Shown here piece after piece: positions 61,686-64,000 of a stretch of DNA of 64,000 bases (position 1 is the first letter of the stretch; every line of letters begins with the position of its first letter). The stretch lies in the NCBI RefSeq assembly GCF_000003815.2, contig NC_049990.1, positions 9,370,222 to 9,434,221 on the forward strand. Reading direction: 5' to 3'. The notes under the pieces were generated by a model. That model was not told the origin of the DNA, ran no database searches, and was given only the letters and a program-made list of their open reading frames with translations. Both the position numbers and the translations under genes were made by a program. The DNA is from Branchiostoma floridae (taxonomy: Eukaryota; Chordata; Leptocardii; Amphioxiformes; Branchiostomatidae).

Positions 61686-61826
61686 CGTCCTAGCCTTCGC
61701 CCACTGAGCTGGCCACAGACACCGGATCCTGACGCCAACACAACTAAGTCTGAGCTCAGGAGTCGGCCATGTCATACGACTACATGTATATTGTTGTGTC
61801 AAAGGTCAATGTCCGACAGCATGCGT
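61686..61826 (-). promoter_or_regulatory. Leader block of UGT-9
   Basis: The reverse complement matches the other leader blocks and ends GGACG|GTGGGA. A DR1-like GTGTCAAAGGTCA (plus strand) is at 61796-61808, and the upstream ORF ATGGCCGACTCCTGA is present. The block marks the right end of the array. The leader intron (60434-61685) holds no supported gene. Confidence 0.55.
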
Positions 61827-62012
61827 TCTGGCTGAGTAACGTGGCCCCCTTCTCCCAACGCTCGGCCAAGGGTCAAATTTTAGCCTCTACCAGGCTCCGT
61901 GGATCGGTGGTCTAATTGTAGAGATTGGACAAAAAGAATCAATAGTACGCTAGGGGAGTCGGCCGGTCAGTCAAAACATTATTCTCACAACGAATGGTTT
62001 TCCCACCACAGG

Positions 62013-62089
62013 GCAGTGGTGCGGCAGTGGTGCGGTAGTGGTGCGGCAGTGGTGCGGCAGTGGTACGGTAGTGGTGGGGCAGTGGTGCC
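62013..62089. repeat. 11-bp minisatellite, seven units
   Basis: Seven units of GCAGTGGTGCG with one or two changes each. Confidence 0.95.
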
Positions 62090-62613
62090 TTAATACTTTT
62101 TGTGCCACATTTCATTATGGCATGAACTTTTCCATTGTTTAACATCATTGATATGATTCAATTTGCGTGCAAAACAAAACAAAAATTGTTTTACTGTCAA
62201 ACATACGATAAATTTTGACAAAATTCAGTCCTTTGAATTGAAAGCTCCAAATGAAGCTATCTTGCGTAAATTATTACTATCTCCATATTGCCTCCATGAA
62301 TTATTCATATGTTTTGTATCTGTCTGTGAACAAGATAACTCAAGAACGGCTGGATGGATTGGTTTCGTACGATGTGTTATTAGGTTGTGACAAACACTGG
62401 ATGATTACATTTTGGGCCACCTATCGGCTTCCCTTCGTACTGCAGCGGAACTGCATGTTTTGATATCTTGCGTTAAAATCAAGCTTTGGTTATTTTAGCT
62501 CTTGTGGTTAGGTAGCTCTCTTTGTGGCATGTAGGTAACTTTGGCAAAGATCTAAACGATTGTACGCATATTTACCTTTGCCAGAATGGCTAAGGTTATG
62601 TTTTAGGCTTGTG

Positions 62614-62614
62614 A

Positions 62615-62656
<42 letters not shown>
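62614..62656. repeat. CTGT tetranucleotide microsatellite
   Basis: About ten CTGT units between two copies of the larger tandem repeat. Confidence 0.95.
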
Positions 62657-63023
62657 GTGTTAACAGCATAACTCAAGAAGCCTTTGATGGATCCCAATAA
62701 TATTTGGTAGGTGGGTAGGGGTCGGGAAAACAAAGGTCAAGTTCGATAATGGGCCCCCTAGCGGCTTGCTAAGGTACTGCAGCAAAACCTCAATTTTTTT
62801 TATCTCGTGTTCTGGACCTGCTGTGGTTATGATTTTTGAGTGGTAGATAGCCCTTGGTGCAGAGAGTAAGTGCTTTAAGTTTGGACCCCCTAGCGGCTTG
62901 TTTGGAACTGCAGTCGCCGATTTCCTTTCAAACTTTGGACGAGAATAACTCGAGAACGTGTTGATGGATCGTCACGATTTTTGGTATGTAGATAGCCCAA
63001 GTAACAATGTACATTATGAAATA

Positions 63024-63437
63024 CAAATTATGCAAATCAGCAACTAATTTGCATAATTAATGAGGAAAGTTTATAAATCCGCTGCATTTCATGATAGGAC
63101 TTTCAAACTTGTCACATATATAGATGAGAAAGAGAAAAAAATCAATCCATATTAATTATGCAAATGACGACCTCATTTGCATAATTAATGAGAAATATAA
63201 ACGTGTTGACGGATCGTCATGATTTTTGGTATGTAGATAGCCAATGGGAAGACTTACATGATGGAATTCAAATTATGCAAATCAACAGCTAATTTGCATA
63301 ATTAATGAGGAAAGTTTGTAAATCCACTGCATTCCTTTATAGGACTTTCAAACTTGTCACATTTGTAGCTGAGAAAGAAAGAAATTCTTATATATATTAA
63401 TTATGCAGATGATGATCTCATTTGCATAATCAATGGC
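63024..63437. repeat. Series of inverted ATGCAAAT octamer pairs
   Basis: Perfect inverted arms lie at 63026-63037/63047-63058, 63151-63167/63173-63189 (17-bp arms, 5-bp loop) and 63271-63282/63292-63303; an imperfect pair is at about 63395-63437. Each arm contains ATGCAAAT, the POU/Oct consensus octamer. Nine-base and five-base spacers alternate. Confidence 0.85.
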
Positions 63438-64000
63438 AAAATATGAACATGTTGACGGATCGTCATGATTTTTGGTATGTACATATCCTAAGTAACAACT
63501 TACACAATGAGATAATAATTATATAAATTAACAATTTGCATAATCAATGCGGAAAGTTGATAAATCCACTGCATTCCGTGATAGGACTTTCAAACTTGAC
63601 ACATATGGAACTGAGAAAGATGGCAGAGAGTAAGAGGTGTATGTTTGGGTCCGGTAACATCTTTTCTTGAACTGCAGGAGCCGGTTTACTTTCCTACTTT
63701 GAAAGAGAATAAGTCAAAAAGGGATGAAAGGATCATCATGATTTTTGGTATGCTGATAGCTTAAGTGATGCTTGATACAATTTAATATCATTATGTAAAT
63801 AGGGATCTAATTTGTATAAGCAATGGCGAAATGTTATGAACCACCTCCGGGCATATAAAATAAAATGTAATGAGTAACACATTTATGTCTACAGACATCG
63901 TTCTACATAACAAACCTGGTTTATTTGGCAAAGGTATGTGTTCGTGGAACTCTAGTATGGAAATAAGAACTTAGACGCGTTGACTTTGCGAGTTATGAAT

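Larger units (their letters stand above)
62320..63780. repeat. Diverged tandem repeat array (about 245-330 bp period)
   Basis: A motif of the form AACTCGAGAACGTGTTGATGG, followed by ATTTTTGGTATGTAGATAGCC in the better copies, starts near 62337, 62668, 62947, 63200, 63448 and 63717. The middle units also share GGACTTTCAAACTTGTCACAT. No coding frame spans it. Confidence 0.75.

Overview
The window is animal nuclear DNA: genes are split into short exons with GT-AG introns, and LINE, SINE and MITE relics and microsatellites fill the gaps. The tightly packed multi-copy gene family, CR1/L2-like LINE pieces and tRNA-derived SINEs fit an invertebrate chordate such as a lancelet (Branchiostoma). That assignment is inference; no sequence search was run.

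Left edge (39-4917, minus strand): the 5' nine exons of a secreted or receptor-type gene with a signal peptide, one cadherin-like repeat, a region I do not recognise and an EGF-like module. It continues off the left edge.

Centre (about 6.37-61.83 kb): a tandem array of nine UDP-glycosyltransferase (UGT, GT1 family) units. Seven lie on + (coding 8376-11611, 14508-17821, 19849-23995, 25455-29383, 31337-35099, 37686-43142, 45191-49212). Two lie on - (50434-54918, a pseudogene lacking exon 1, and 56513-60385). They are called UGT-1 to UGT-9 from left to right. Every intact unit has seven coding exons of exactly 288, 232, 172, 157, 220, 220 and 286 nt and encodes 524 residues: signal peptide, acceptor-binding half, UDP-sugar-binding half, one C-terminal membrane helix and a KxKxx ER-retrieval tail. 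About 2 kb upstream of each intact unit is a conserved non-coding leader block ending in a splice donor. Most blocks carry a DR1 nuclear-receptor-like site and a tiny upstream ORF.

The main finding is that the whole array appears to lack the UGT catalytic dyad. The catalytic His position is Pro, Ala or Val in all eight copies with exon 1, and the partner Asp position is Tyr in all nine. The sugar-binding Asp-Gln pair also alternates along the array: Asp-Ala in UGT-1, 3, 5 and 7, Glu-Gln in UGT-2, 4, 6, 8 and 9. Reading frames and splice phases are nevertheless intact in eight units, so this looks like an expanded, maintained UGT subfamily with altered chemistry or a non-catalytic role.

The array is a mosaic of segmental duplication and gene conversion: UGT-3 matches UGT-7 up to exon 6 but UGT-1 from intron 6 onward, and UGT-2 matches UGT-4 across introns 4-6. 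Orientation flips at a roughly 1 kb non-UGT junction (49298-50296). UGT-8 lost its promoter and exon 1 by a deletion joining its intron 1 to the 3' flank of UGT-9.

Right edge (61.84-64 kb): no gene seen. There is a minisatellite, a CTGT microsatellite and a diverged tandem repeat whose units carry perfect inverted pairs of the octamer ATGCAAAT.
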